DNA of 9,882 nucleotides, from positions 1 through 9,882 of the forward strand of contig CAYSIX010000163.1 of assembly GCA_964431205.1 (NCBI GenBank), in the 5' to 3' direction. Made by a program: the position numbers and the translations under genes. Below the pieces are notes generated by a model. It saw nothing but the letters and a program-made list of their open reading frames with translations. It ran no database searches and had not been told where the DNA came from. This stretch comes from CAYSIX01 sp964431205. Lineage in GTDB: Bacteria; Planctomycetota; Phycisphaerae; Phycisphaerales; Phycisphaeraceae. Within the stretch, counting starts at the first letter, position 1; each line of letters starts with the position of its first letter. Positions 1 through 5,009 of this stretch are shown in pieces.

Positions 1-473
1 CCGGCACCCGCCGCAGCCTCCACCCCACCCACTCGGTCTGTGCCGTCGGCCCCCTCGCCCCTGACCTGCTCGATGAACACTTGCGCGACGACACACCCTG
101 CGGTCCCCACTCACCCTTCGCCCGTCTGCCCGAGGTCGACGGTCAGATCCTCATGCTCGCCTGCGGCCTGCGGCCGAACACCTCCATGCACGCCATCGAG
201 CAGCTCGTCGTCCCGCCGTACCTCTTCGGCCCGAGGGTCACCTTCACGCTCATCGACGCCCACGGCCGACGCACCGAGAAGGTGTACCTCACCCACGGTT
301 TCGCCTCGGCGATCCAGCGTTACGATCGCGTCGCCGACGTGATGACCGAGCCGGACCTGCGCGTCGGGCGCGTCCTCGCCGGTCAAGCGCACCTGATCGA
401 CGCCGCGGCCTTGTGGCGTTCGGTCCGCGACCGCCTGCGGGCGGATCGGATGTTCTTCGTGGACACGAAATAA
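1..473 (+). CDS. AAC(3)-family N-acetyltransferase, C-terminal part (5' end outside window)
   Basis: The reading frame is open from base 3 and ends at TAA 471-473, so only the last ~156 residues are present. The visible part starts GTRRSLHPTHSVCAVGPLA and continues with TPCGPHSPFARL and a DGQILMLACGLRPNTSMHAIEQ stretch. This succession (R-S-x-H-P-T-H-S, then TPxGxxSPFxRL, then L-x-C/G-x-x-x-x-N-T-S-x-H-x-x-E) is characteristic of the aminoglycoside 3-N-acetyltransferase family, whose members are usually about 260-280 residues. These enzymes use acetyl-CoA to acetylate an amino group. Many chromosomal members in environmental bacteria are not resistance enzymes, so the substrate is unknown and resistance should not be assumed. 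The protein has no membrane segment in the visible part and is probably cytosolic. It runs convergently toward tatA, with a hairpin between the two stops. The real start lies upstream of the window. Confidence 0.85.
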   Translation, partial: GTRRSLHPTHSVCAVGPLAPDLLDEHLRDDTPCGPHSPFARLPEVDGQILMLACGLRPNTSMHAIEQLVVPPYLFGPRVTFTLIDAHGRRTEKVYLTHGFASAIQRYDRVADVMTEPDLRVGRVLAGQAHLIDAAALWRSVRDRLRADRMFFVDTK

Positions 474-559
474 CCCGTCCGTCAGCCGCGCGCCATTCAT
501 CAACCCCGTCTCTGCGTGGTTGGGCAGCGGGAGCAAGAGATGTCGGACGGCGCGGGTGC

Positions 560-579
560 CACGGTCGCTCGCGACCGTG
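560..579. terminator. hairpin between convergent genes, candidate bidirectional terminator
   Basis: CACGGTCG / CGACCGTG form an 8-bp perfect stem around a CTCG loop (9 bp if the innermost C-G pair closes over TC). It lies between the AAC(3) stop at 473 and the tatA stop at 617, where both transcripts need to end. There is no T-run on either side, so it is not a textbook intrinsic terminator. Placement and stem strength are the only support. Confidence 0.45.
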
Positions 580-597
580 TCGTGTCCGTGTCGTGTC
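576..597. repeat. two perfect 11-bp tandem units (CGTGTCGTGTC)
   Basis: CGTGTCGTGTC is present at 576-586 and again immediately at 587-597 without a mismatch. It overlaps the right arm of the hairpin at 560-579. It is probably a small slippage duplication in non-coding DNA, and no function is evident. Confidence 0.7.
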
Positions 598-616
598 CGG
601 GACGACCTTGCCGCGA

Positions 617-910
617 TCAGCTATGCGGTCGTTCGCTGGCCGGCGAGGCGGTCTGCTCGTGGGACTCGCGACTGACGTTCTGCTCGCTCGTGCGGTCGCC
701 TTCCAGGCGCGGCGGCTGCACCGACGCGTCCTCGTCGATCCCCGACAGGCCCTTCTTGAACTCGACGATGCCGCGGCCGATGCTCTTGCCCACCTCGGGC
801 AACCGCTTGCCGAAGATCAGCACGCCGAGCGCCGCGAGCACCAGCAACTCGGGCCACCCCAGCGGGCCGATCAGACCCAGCGTCCAGCAGATTGTGAGCG
901 TTTCGCTCAT
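617..910 (-). CDS. tatA: TatA/E-like subunit of the twin-arginine protein export system
   Basis: The 97-residue product has the TatA layout: a short N-terminal stretch, one hydrophobic helix (about residues 15-33, GPLGWPELLVLAALGVLIF), the conserved hinge FGKRLPEVGKSIGRGI (33-48), an amphipathic helix (GIVEFKKGLSG), and a polar disordered tail. TatA proteins oligomerise in the cytoplasmic membrane and form the pathway by which folded proteins carrying a twin-arginine signal are exported with TatC. The start at 910 was chosen over an upstream ATG at 976 because GGAG at 917-920 sits 6 nt before it, and because the family begins just before the membrane helix. The upstream ATG would also lie inside the predicted promoter. 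TatA and TatB cannot be separated with certainty from sequence alone; the short tail favours TatA/E. No tatC is seen nearby. Confidence 0.93.
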   Translation of the reverse strand: MSETLTICWTLGLIGPLGWPELLVLAALGVLIFGKRLPEVGKSIGRGIVEFKKGLSGIDEDASVQPPRLEGDRTSEQNVSRESHEQTASPASERPHS

Positions 911-916
911 ACGGTG

Positions 917-920
917 CTCC
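917..920 (-). promoter_or_regulatory. ribosome binding site of tatA
   Basis: GGAG on the - strand lies 6 nt before ATG 910-908. It decides the start codon in favour of the 97-residue form over the ATG at 976. Confidence 0.65.
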
Positions 921-947
921 AGAAGGGAGAACGTTCCAGCCACTTCA

Positions 948-976
948 TTATTACCGCCCACGGCACCGATCGCCAA
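948..976 (-). promoter_or_regulatory. sigma-70-like promoter for tatA
   Basis: On the - strand TTGGCG (976-971) and TAATAA (953-948) are separated by exactly 17 nt, close to the consensus TTGACA-N17-TATAAT. The AT-rich -10 stands out in otherwise GC-rich sequence. Transcription would begin near 941, leaving a leader of about 30 nt that contains the SD. The sequence match is good but there is no experimental support. Confidence 0.6.
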
Positions 977-1094
977 TCGCGCGACAGAATCTCCATCCTC
1001 GGCCGATCGTGGGTCGGCGCGGTGTCCGCGGCCGATGGACTAAACTGCCGGGACGTCGGCCCCGATGGCGGCGGCCGCCCTTGCGAGTCGAGCC

Positions 1095-1955
1095 ATGTCA
1101 ACGCCACCGATGTCTGCCGCGCCGAGCCCGACCCGTGCCGATCACCCGCCGGGGCTCGAGCTCGACCGCTGCTTCCCGCGCTGGCCGATCCGCGCCTCGC
1201 TCGAGGTGGACCGCTTCTGCCTCGGCTGCGGGTACAACCTCTTTGGCCAGCAGGTGCGCCAGGACCCGGCGTCGCGGCTGCTGTTCGTGTGCTGCCCCGA
1301 GTGTGGTCGCTATGCCGCCGCCGACGACGGCGCCACCGCCGGCCGCGTCTGGCTCGGACGGGTCGGCACCCTGCTGTTGCTGGGCCTCATCGTCGCCCAC
1401 CTGCTGGTCATCGCCGGGCTGGCCCTGGCTCAGCTCATCAATCTCGTCGTCGTGTTCAACACCACGATCGACTACGTCTACAGCGCCGGTATGCGCGGGT
1501 ACCAGGTCGCCGACTGGACAGCCGAGACGGTACTGGCCGCATGCCTGTGCAGCACGGCGTCGATCGTGATGGGCTTCGCCCACGCCGCGCTGCTGCCGGC
1601 CGCCGTGCCGCACTGGCGTCCGGCGGCGTGGCTCTTGCCCGTGGCGGTCTGGGCGATCGGGTCGCTGCTCGTCATGCTGCTGATCCTCTGGGCCGATGAC
1701 GTGACCGGTCAGCGGTACGGAGACGCGTGGTCGACGATCTGGCTGCGCCTGGGCGTCCAGACCCTGTTGGCGATCGGTGCCGCCGCCGTCGCCGCCGGTC
1801 TCGGCCGACGCACCGCCCGCCTGCTGGTCACCTGGTTCGTCCCGCCCCGGCTCTGGCCCGTGCTCGCCTACCTCTGGCGGTTCGACGACCGCGAACCGCC
1901 CAAGGGGACCACGTCCGCCGCCACGCCGACCGATCGACACCCGTCCCCTCGTTAG
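1095..1955 (+). CDS. four-helix membrane protein with zinc-ribbon-like N-terminus, function unknown
   Basis: The 286-residue protein is of a planctomycetal type with no assigned role. The N-terminal ~85 residues are soluble and carry a paired-cysteine head, CLGCGYNLFG (C42, C45) followed by VCCPECGRY (C66/C67, C70), spaced as in a zinc ribbon. Four hydrophobic segments follow at about 89-121, 143-170, 177-200 and 216-236, then a polar tail rich in Pro, Thr and Arg. The family is often described only as a hypothetical membrane protein; the metal ligand role is inferred from spacing. The start is uncertain. ATGs at 1065, 1095 and 1110 are in frame and none has a good SD; 1095 is a compromise, and a TAAACT hexamer at 1041-1046 could be a -10 for any of them. 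The stop TAG at 1953-1955 is separated from the pheA ATG by one base, so the two genes are very probably co-transcribed. Confidence 0.7.
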   Translation: MSTPPMSAAPSPTRADHPPGLELDRCFPRWPIRASLEVDRFCLGCGYNLFGQQVRQDPASRLLFVCCPECGRYAAADDGATAGRVWLGRVGTLLLLGLIVAHLLVIAGLALAQLINLVVVFNTTIDYVYSAGMRGYQVADWTAETVLAACLCSTASIVMGFAHAALLPAAVPHWRPAAWLLPVAVWAIGSLLVMLLILWADDVTGQRYGDAWSTIWLRLGVQTLLAIGAAAVAAGLGRRTARLLVTWFVPPRLWPVLAYLWRFDDREPPKGTTSAATPTDRHPSPR

Positions 1956-1958
1956 AAT
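1953..1958 (+). promoter_or_regulatory. possible -10 element (TAGAAT) overlapping the pheA start region
   Basis: TAGAAT matches the -10 consensus at five of six positions and lies 10 nt before the second in-frame ATG (1969), a distance that would give a nearly leaderless mRNA. No convincing -35 lies 16-18 nt upstream: TCGACA at 1934-1939 is only 13 nt away. It also overlaps the upstream stop codon, so it may be chance. Confidence 0.2.
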
Positions 1959-3078
1959 GCCCGCCGACATGCCCGATCCCTCCCACACGCCCGACACCCC
2001 CGACAAGCCCACGCTCGACGCGCTGCGCCGGCAGATCGACGCGCTGGACCGTCAGCTCGTCGAGCTGCTCAACCGCCGCGCCGAGATCGTCGTGCAGGTC
2101 GGCCAGCTCAAGCGCGAAAACGCCGGGCCCATCTTCGTCCCCGAGCGCGAACGCGCCGTGCTCGAGCAGGTTCGCCGGCATAACCAGGGCCCGCTGCCCG
2201 ATTCCTGTATCGAGGCCATCTGGCGCGAGCTGATGTCCGGCAGCTTCGCCCTCGAACGCCCGCTCCGCGTCGGGTACCTCGGCCCGCCGGGGTCCTACAG
2301 CCACCTCGCCGCCCGTCGCAAGTTCGGCGCCTCGGTCGAGTACGACGCGCTCGACGACATCGCCGCCGTCTTCGACGAGATCGAGCGCGGGCACATCGAC
2401 TACGGCCTGGTGCCGATCGAGAACTCCGCGATCGGCGGGATCGGCGAGACCCTCGACTCGTTCCTCGACACCTCCGCCCGCGTCTGCGCCGAGGTCCAGA
2501 TCCACATCCACCACAACCTGCTGTCCAACAGCCCGCCCGAACGCATCAGGCGCATCTATTCCAAGCCCGAGGCCCTCTCGCAGTGCCGCCGCTGGCTCTC
2601 CGTCCAGCTCCGCGACGCCGAGAAGACCGCCGCCGCCTCCACCTCCAGGGCCGCCGAGCTCGCCGCCGCCGAGCCCGACGCCGCCGCCATCGGCTCCACC
2701 CTCGCCGGCGAGATCTACGGCCTCAAGGTCCAGTTCGCCAACATCGAGGACAACCCCCGCAACGCCACGCGATTCTTCATCATCGGCCAGCAGGCCGCCA
2801 AGCCCACCGGCGACGATAAAACCAGCATCATGTTCACCACCGAGCACAAGGCCGGTGCGCTCACCTCCGTCCTCGACGTCTTCCGCGACCACGGCATCAA
2901 CCTCACCCACATCGACAAACGCCCCAGCCAACGCGTCAACTGGGAGTACATCTTCTTCATCGACCTGCAGGGCCACGTCTGCGACCCCGCCGTCGCCCGC
3001 GCCATCGACGACGCCCGCGGCCACTGCCTTCAGCTCACCGTCCTCGGCTCCTTCCCCCGCGCCACCGAGGTGCTCTGA
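1957..3078 (+). CDS. pheA: bifunctional chorismate mutase / prephenate dehydratase (P-protein)
   Basis: The 373-residue protein catalyses two successive steps of phenylalanine synthesis: chorismate to prephenate, and prephenate to phenylpyruvate. Domains in order are: an AroQ-type chorismate mutase at about 18-100 (LRRQIDALDRQLVELLNRRAEI, then a conserved ERER segment); prephenate dehydratase at about 103-276 (RVGYLGPPGSYSHLAA, VPIENSAIGGIGETLD, and DNPRNATRF, which contains the catalytic TRF motif at 271-273); and a C-terminal ACT domain at about 288-370 for phenylalanine feedback control (GALTSVLDVF, INLTHIDKRPS, WEYIFFID). The length and order match standard P-proteins. ATGs at 1957 and 1969 are in frame, neither with an SD; 1957 follows the preceding stop by one base and is used here. 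The ACT 'ESRP' position reads DKRP, a variation also expected among natural relatives. It is cytosolic and probably co-transcribed with the membrane protein upstream. Confidence 0.96.
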   Translation: MPADMPDPSHTPDTPDKPTLDALRRQIDALDRQLVELLNRRAEIVVQVGQLKRENAGPIFVPERERAVLEQVRRHNQGPLPDSCIEAIWRELMSGSFALERPLRVGYLGPPGSYSHLAARRKFGASVEYDALDDIAAVFDEIERGHIDYGLVPIENSAIGGIGETLDSFLDTSARVCAEVQIHIHHNLLSNSPPERIRRIYSKPEALSQCRRWLSVQLRDAEKTAAASTSRAAELAAAEPDAAAIGSTLAGEIYGLKVQFANIEDNPRNATRFFIIGQQAAKPTGDDKTSIMFTTEHKAGALTSVLDVFRDHGINLTHIDKRPSQRVNWEYIFFIDLQGHVCDPAVARAIDDARGHCLQLTVLGSFPRATEVL

Positions 3079-3209
3079 GCTCTCGCAGGAGCCGACGTCA
3101 GGCCGTCAGAAAACAGCCAGGACGCCGGGTACGTCAGGGTGAACCCCGGGGGCACCGGGAAGGCGGGCGAAGGCTCTGAGCGGTGATGGTCAGGTAGTCG
3201 TGGCGTGTG

Positions 3210-3405
3210 CCTCAGCCGCGGGACAACGTCCCGCGGACGCGCACGAAGCCGTAGACCGCGCCCACGGCGTGACGTGCTCGTGTTCGCCGGCGTCCGCGAG
3301 GCGTTGCCTCACGGATTTGGGACGCGCACGAACGCGTGGGGCGCACGCAAGCCGTGACACCCAAGCGGTCGATGGCGTCCGCAACGCGTTGCGTCGCGGC
3401 TGAGG
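3210..3405. repeat. inverted repeat ends with three related 21-nt hairpins (REP/MITE-like or structured RNA)
   Basis: The left end 3210-3241 matches the reverse complement of the right end 3374-3405 at 24 of 32 positions; both carry CCTCAGCCGCG outermost. Three 21-nt hairpins share one plan. Left (3216-3236): CCGCGGGAC-AAC-GTCCCGCGG, 9 bp. Middle (3294-3314): CCGCGAGGC-GTT-GCCTCACGG, 8 bp plus one mismatch. Right (3379-3399): CCGCAACGC-GTT-GCGTCGCGG, 8 bp plus one mismatch. The left one is in inverted orientation, so its AAC loop is GTT on the other strand. Arm sequences differ between copies but pairing is kept through paired changes. Candidate roles are a REP-type cluster, a decayed miniature element, or a convergent-gene terminator; the sequence does not decide. 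Confidence 0.55.
3235..3404. repeat. diverged 85-bp tandem repeat (two units)
   Basis: Unit 1 (3235-3319) and unit 2 (3320-3404) both begin GGACGCGCACGAA and align without gaps, with 60 of 85 positions identical by hand count. Conserved blocks are the first 13 bases, CGTGAC at offset 34-39, GGCGTCCGC at offset 55-63 and GCGTTGC at offset 67-73. The period is not a multiple of three, which argues against a coding repeat. The conserved second half of each unit contains a hairpin. Confidence 0.7.
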
Positions 3406-3417
3406 TGGTGTTGCGAG

Positions 3418-4758
3418 TCATGCAGTATTACCGTCGTGGGTCGTGCGTTGGCGCATGGTCACGTGCTCGCGGTGGACGGCGTCGCCGACCTGGTCGTGCA
3501 CGTGGAAGCCGTCGAGGCACAGGTCGGTGACGTGGGTGAAGCTGGCGCCGGCGCGGCAGGCGGGGGTGACGCCCGGGGCCATGGCGGGGTCGCCGGCTTC
3601 GGTCCAGTGCCGGTCCATGCGGATCTCGACGTCGAGCAGGGCCAGGTCCCGCACGGGGGACTCGGGCAGGCCGTGCACGTAGGCGGCGGCGTAGCGGGCG
3701 TCGGTGGCGTGGACGTGGCTGACGTGGACGCCGCGGATCACGGGCGTGGAATCGTCGACGGGCAGGGCGTCAGGCACGAACAGCTCGTCGCGGTCCCAGG
3801 CGCCGCAGCCGTAGTACATGTTGATGACCAGCGGGCAGAGCACGCGGTCCATGACCAGGTGGTTGATGCGGATGTTCTCGACGACGCCGCCGCGGCCGCG
3901 CCGGGTCTTGATGCGCACGCCGCGATCGGTGTCCTGAAAGACGCAGTTGGTGGCGACGACGTTGCGGACCCCGCCGGACATCTCGCTGCCGATGACGACC
4001 CCGCCGTGGCCGTGCACGAGGGTGCAGTCGGAGATCACGATGTTCTCGCAGGGGCGCAGCTTCTCGCGGCCGGCGGCCTCCTGGCCGGACTTGATGGTGA
4101 TGCAGTCGTCGCCGACGTCCACGTGGCAGGCGTGGATGCGGACGTTGCGGCAGGACTCGGGGTTGATGCCGTCGGTGTTGGGCGAGTCGGGCGGGTTGAG
4201 GATGCTCACGCCGCGGACGAGCACGTCCTCGCAGTCGATGGGGTTGAGCGTCCAGGCGGGGGAGTTGGTGGCGAAGAAGCCGTCGAGGGCGACGCGACGG
4301 CAACGGGTCAACCCGATGAGTCGCGGGCGGGGATGTTTGAGCCGGCGGGCGCGGTGACGTTGCCACCAGCCCTGGCCGCGGCCGTCGATCGTGCCCCGGC
4401 CGTCGACGGTGACGTGCTCGGCGTCGTGGGCGTTGATCAGGCAGGCGTGGACCGAGCGGTGCGCGCCCTCCCATCGACCGTCGATCACGGGGAAGTTGTC
4501 GGGCGACTCGCTGGCGAGCAGGGTCGCGCCGGCGTCGAGGTGCAGGCGCACGCCGCTGCGCAGGAACAGGGCCCCGCAGTGGAACCGCCCGGGCGGGAGC
4601 ACGACGGTCCCGCCGCCGTGCTCGGCCGCGGTGTCGATGGCGCGCTGGATCGCCTCGGTGGACAGTGTTTGCCCGTCGGGCACCGCACCGAAGCGGCAGA
4701 CGTTCAGGAACGAGTCGGTGACCGGGGGTGTCTGGGTCAGAATGGCTTGTCTCTCCAT
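3418..4758 (-). CDS. GH28 polygalacturonase (exo-type, cytoplasmic)
   Basis: The 446-residue enzyme hydrolyses alpha-1,4 bonds between galacturonate units of pectin fragments. It opens with the family hallmark FLNVCRFGAVPDGQTLSTEA and GGGTVVLPPGRF, followed by a parallel beta-helix. All four GH28 active-site motifs are present: NTDG (194-197), GDD (216-218), GHG (250-252) and RIK (282-284), so the catalytic aspartates are intact. There is no signal peptide or membrane segment, which places it in the cytoplasm, where it would act on imported oligogalacturonides. The start ATG at 4758-4756 has no clear SD. It follows the second pectate lyase on the same strand after a 251-bp gap holding a repeat element, so it belongs functionally to the pectin locus but may have its own promoter; none was identified. 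Other GH28 activities, such as rhamnogalacturonan or xylogalacturonan hydrolysis, cannot be excluded. Confidence 0.93.
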   Translation of the reverse strand: MERQAILTQTPPVTDSFLNVCRFGAVPDGQTLSTEAIQRAIDTAAEHGGGTVVLPPGRFHCGALFLRSGVRLHLDAGATLLASESPDNFPVIDGRWEGAHRSVHACLINAHDAEHVTVDGRGTIDGRGQGWWQRHRARRLKHPRPRLIGLTRCRRVALDGFFATNSPAWTLNPIDCEDVLVRGVSILNPPDSPNTDGINPESCRNVRIHACHVDVGDDCITIKSGQEAAGREKLRPCENIVISDCTLVHGHGGVVIGSEMSGGVRNVVATNCVFQDTDRGVRIKTRRGRGGVVENIRINHLVMDRVLCPLVINMYYGCGAWDRDELFVPDALPVDDSTPVIRGVHVSHVHATDARYAAAYVHGLPESPVRDLALLDVEIRMDRHWTEAGDPAMAPGVTPACRAGASFTHVTDLCLDGFHVHDQVGDAVHREHVTMRQRTTHDGNTA

Positions 4759-4838
4759 GTCGAGGGTTCAGCGATTGTTCATGGGCCGGGGCTGGGGATC
4801 ACCAGGGGAGGCACGGTCGCGTTGAGCCAGCGCCAATA

Positions 4839-4998
4839 CGCCAAGGCGCGAAGACCCCGAGGAGATCAGGGTCACGAATCGATCGTTGCCATGGCGATGT
4901 TTTTCTTGTTCGCATCGGGTGTATGGTTCGCAACTCTGATTCCGTCAACTTCTCTTCGCTGTGTCCTCTGCGGGCTCTGTGGTTCAACGGTCTTGGCG
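4839..4998. mobile_element. MITE-like / REP-like dispersed repeat, non-coding
   Basis: This segment of about 160 bp lies between the second pectate lyase and GH28. Its ends carry imperfect inverted repeats: CGCCAAGG followed by CGCGAAGACC (4847-4856) at the left, and GGTCTTGGCG (4989-4998) at the right, whose reverse complement CGCCAAGACC matches at 8 of 10. Read on the - strand, the right part is TTGAACCACAGAG…GCAGAGGACACAGCGAAG, a short periodic CACAGAG-like motif. Its right half is visibly less GC-rich than the genes around it, and no coding frame is credible. From memory, 'CCACAGAG…ACACAG' and 'CGCCAAGG…CGAAGA' strings recur in intergenic DNA of planctomycetes and related phyla. That points to a dispersed, possibly mobilised element, but copy number cannot be judged from one window. 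Confidence 0.45.
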
Positions 4999-5009
4999 TC
5001 GATCGCGCG

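Larger units (their letters stand above)
3079..3417. other. gene-free region between convergent pheA and GH28 genes
   Basis: No reading frame here resembles a protein; the short open frames on both strands are the usual consequence of high GC. The first ~130 bases (3079-3209) show nothing recognisable apart from short G/C-rich runs. The rest (3210-3405) is organised as repeated units with hairpins, listed separately. Since both flanking genes end here, the hairpins could serve as transcription ends for both, although none is followed by a T-run. Confidence 0.7.

Noticed and set aside
1..473. antibiotic resistance gene
   Set aside because: The family match is to AAC(3), but the gene is incomplete here, sits in an apparently chromosomal context without mobile elements, and many members do not confer resistance.
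413..1699. 428-codon open frame on the + strand spanning tatA and the membrane protein gene
   Set aside because: It runs across a well-supported - strand tatA, a promoter region and another frame with a clear membrane protein. The residues look random and Arg/Ala-rich.
1828..3024. 398-codon open frame on the - strand opposite pheA
   Set aside because: Gly/Val/Asp-rich antisense of a fully recognisable P-protein.
3210..3405. CRISPR array
   Set aside because: Only two diverged 85-bp units plus one inverted copy; no short identical repeats with unique spacers and no cas gene.
3190..3421. short open frames of 64-69 codons on both strands in the pheA-GH28 gap
   Set aside because: They coincide with the hairpin repeat, have no SD or family likeness, and the 85-bp repeat period would shift the frame between units.
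4898..4907. T-rich stretch (GTTTTTCTTG) as an intrinsic terminator after the second lyase
   Set aside because: The T-run is on the + strand, whereas transcription of the operon runs on the - strand, and no stem directly precedes it in the needed orientation.
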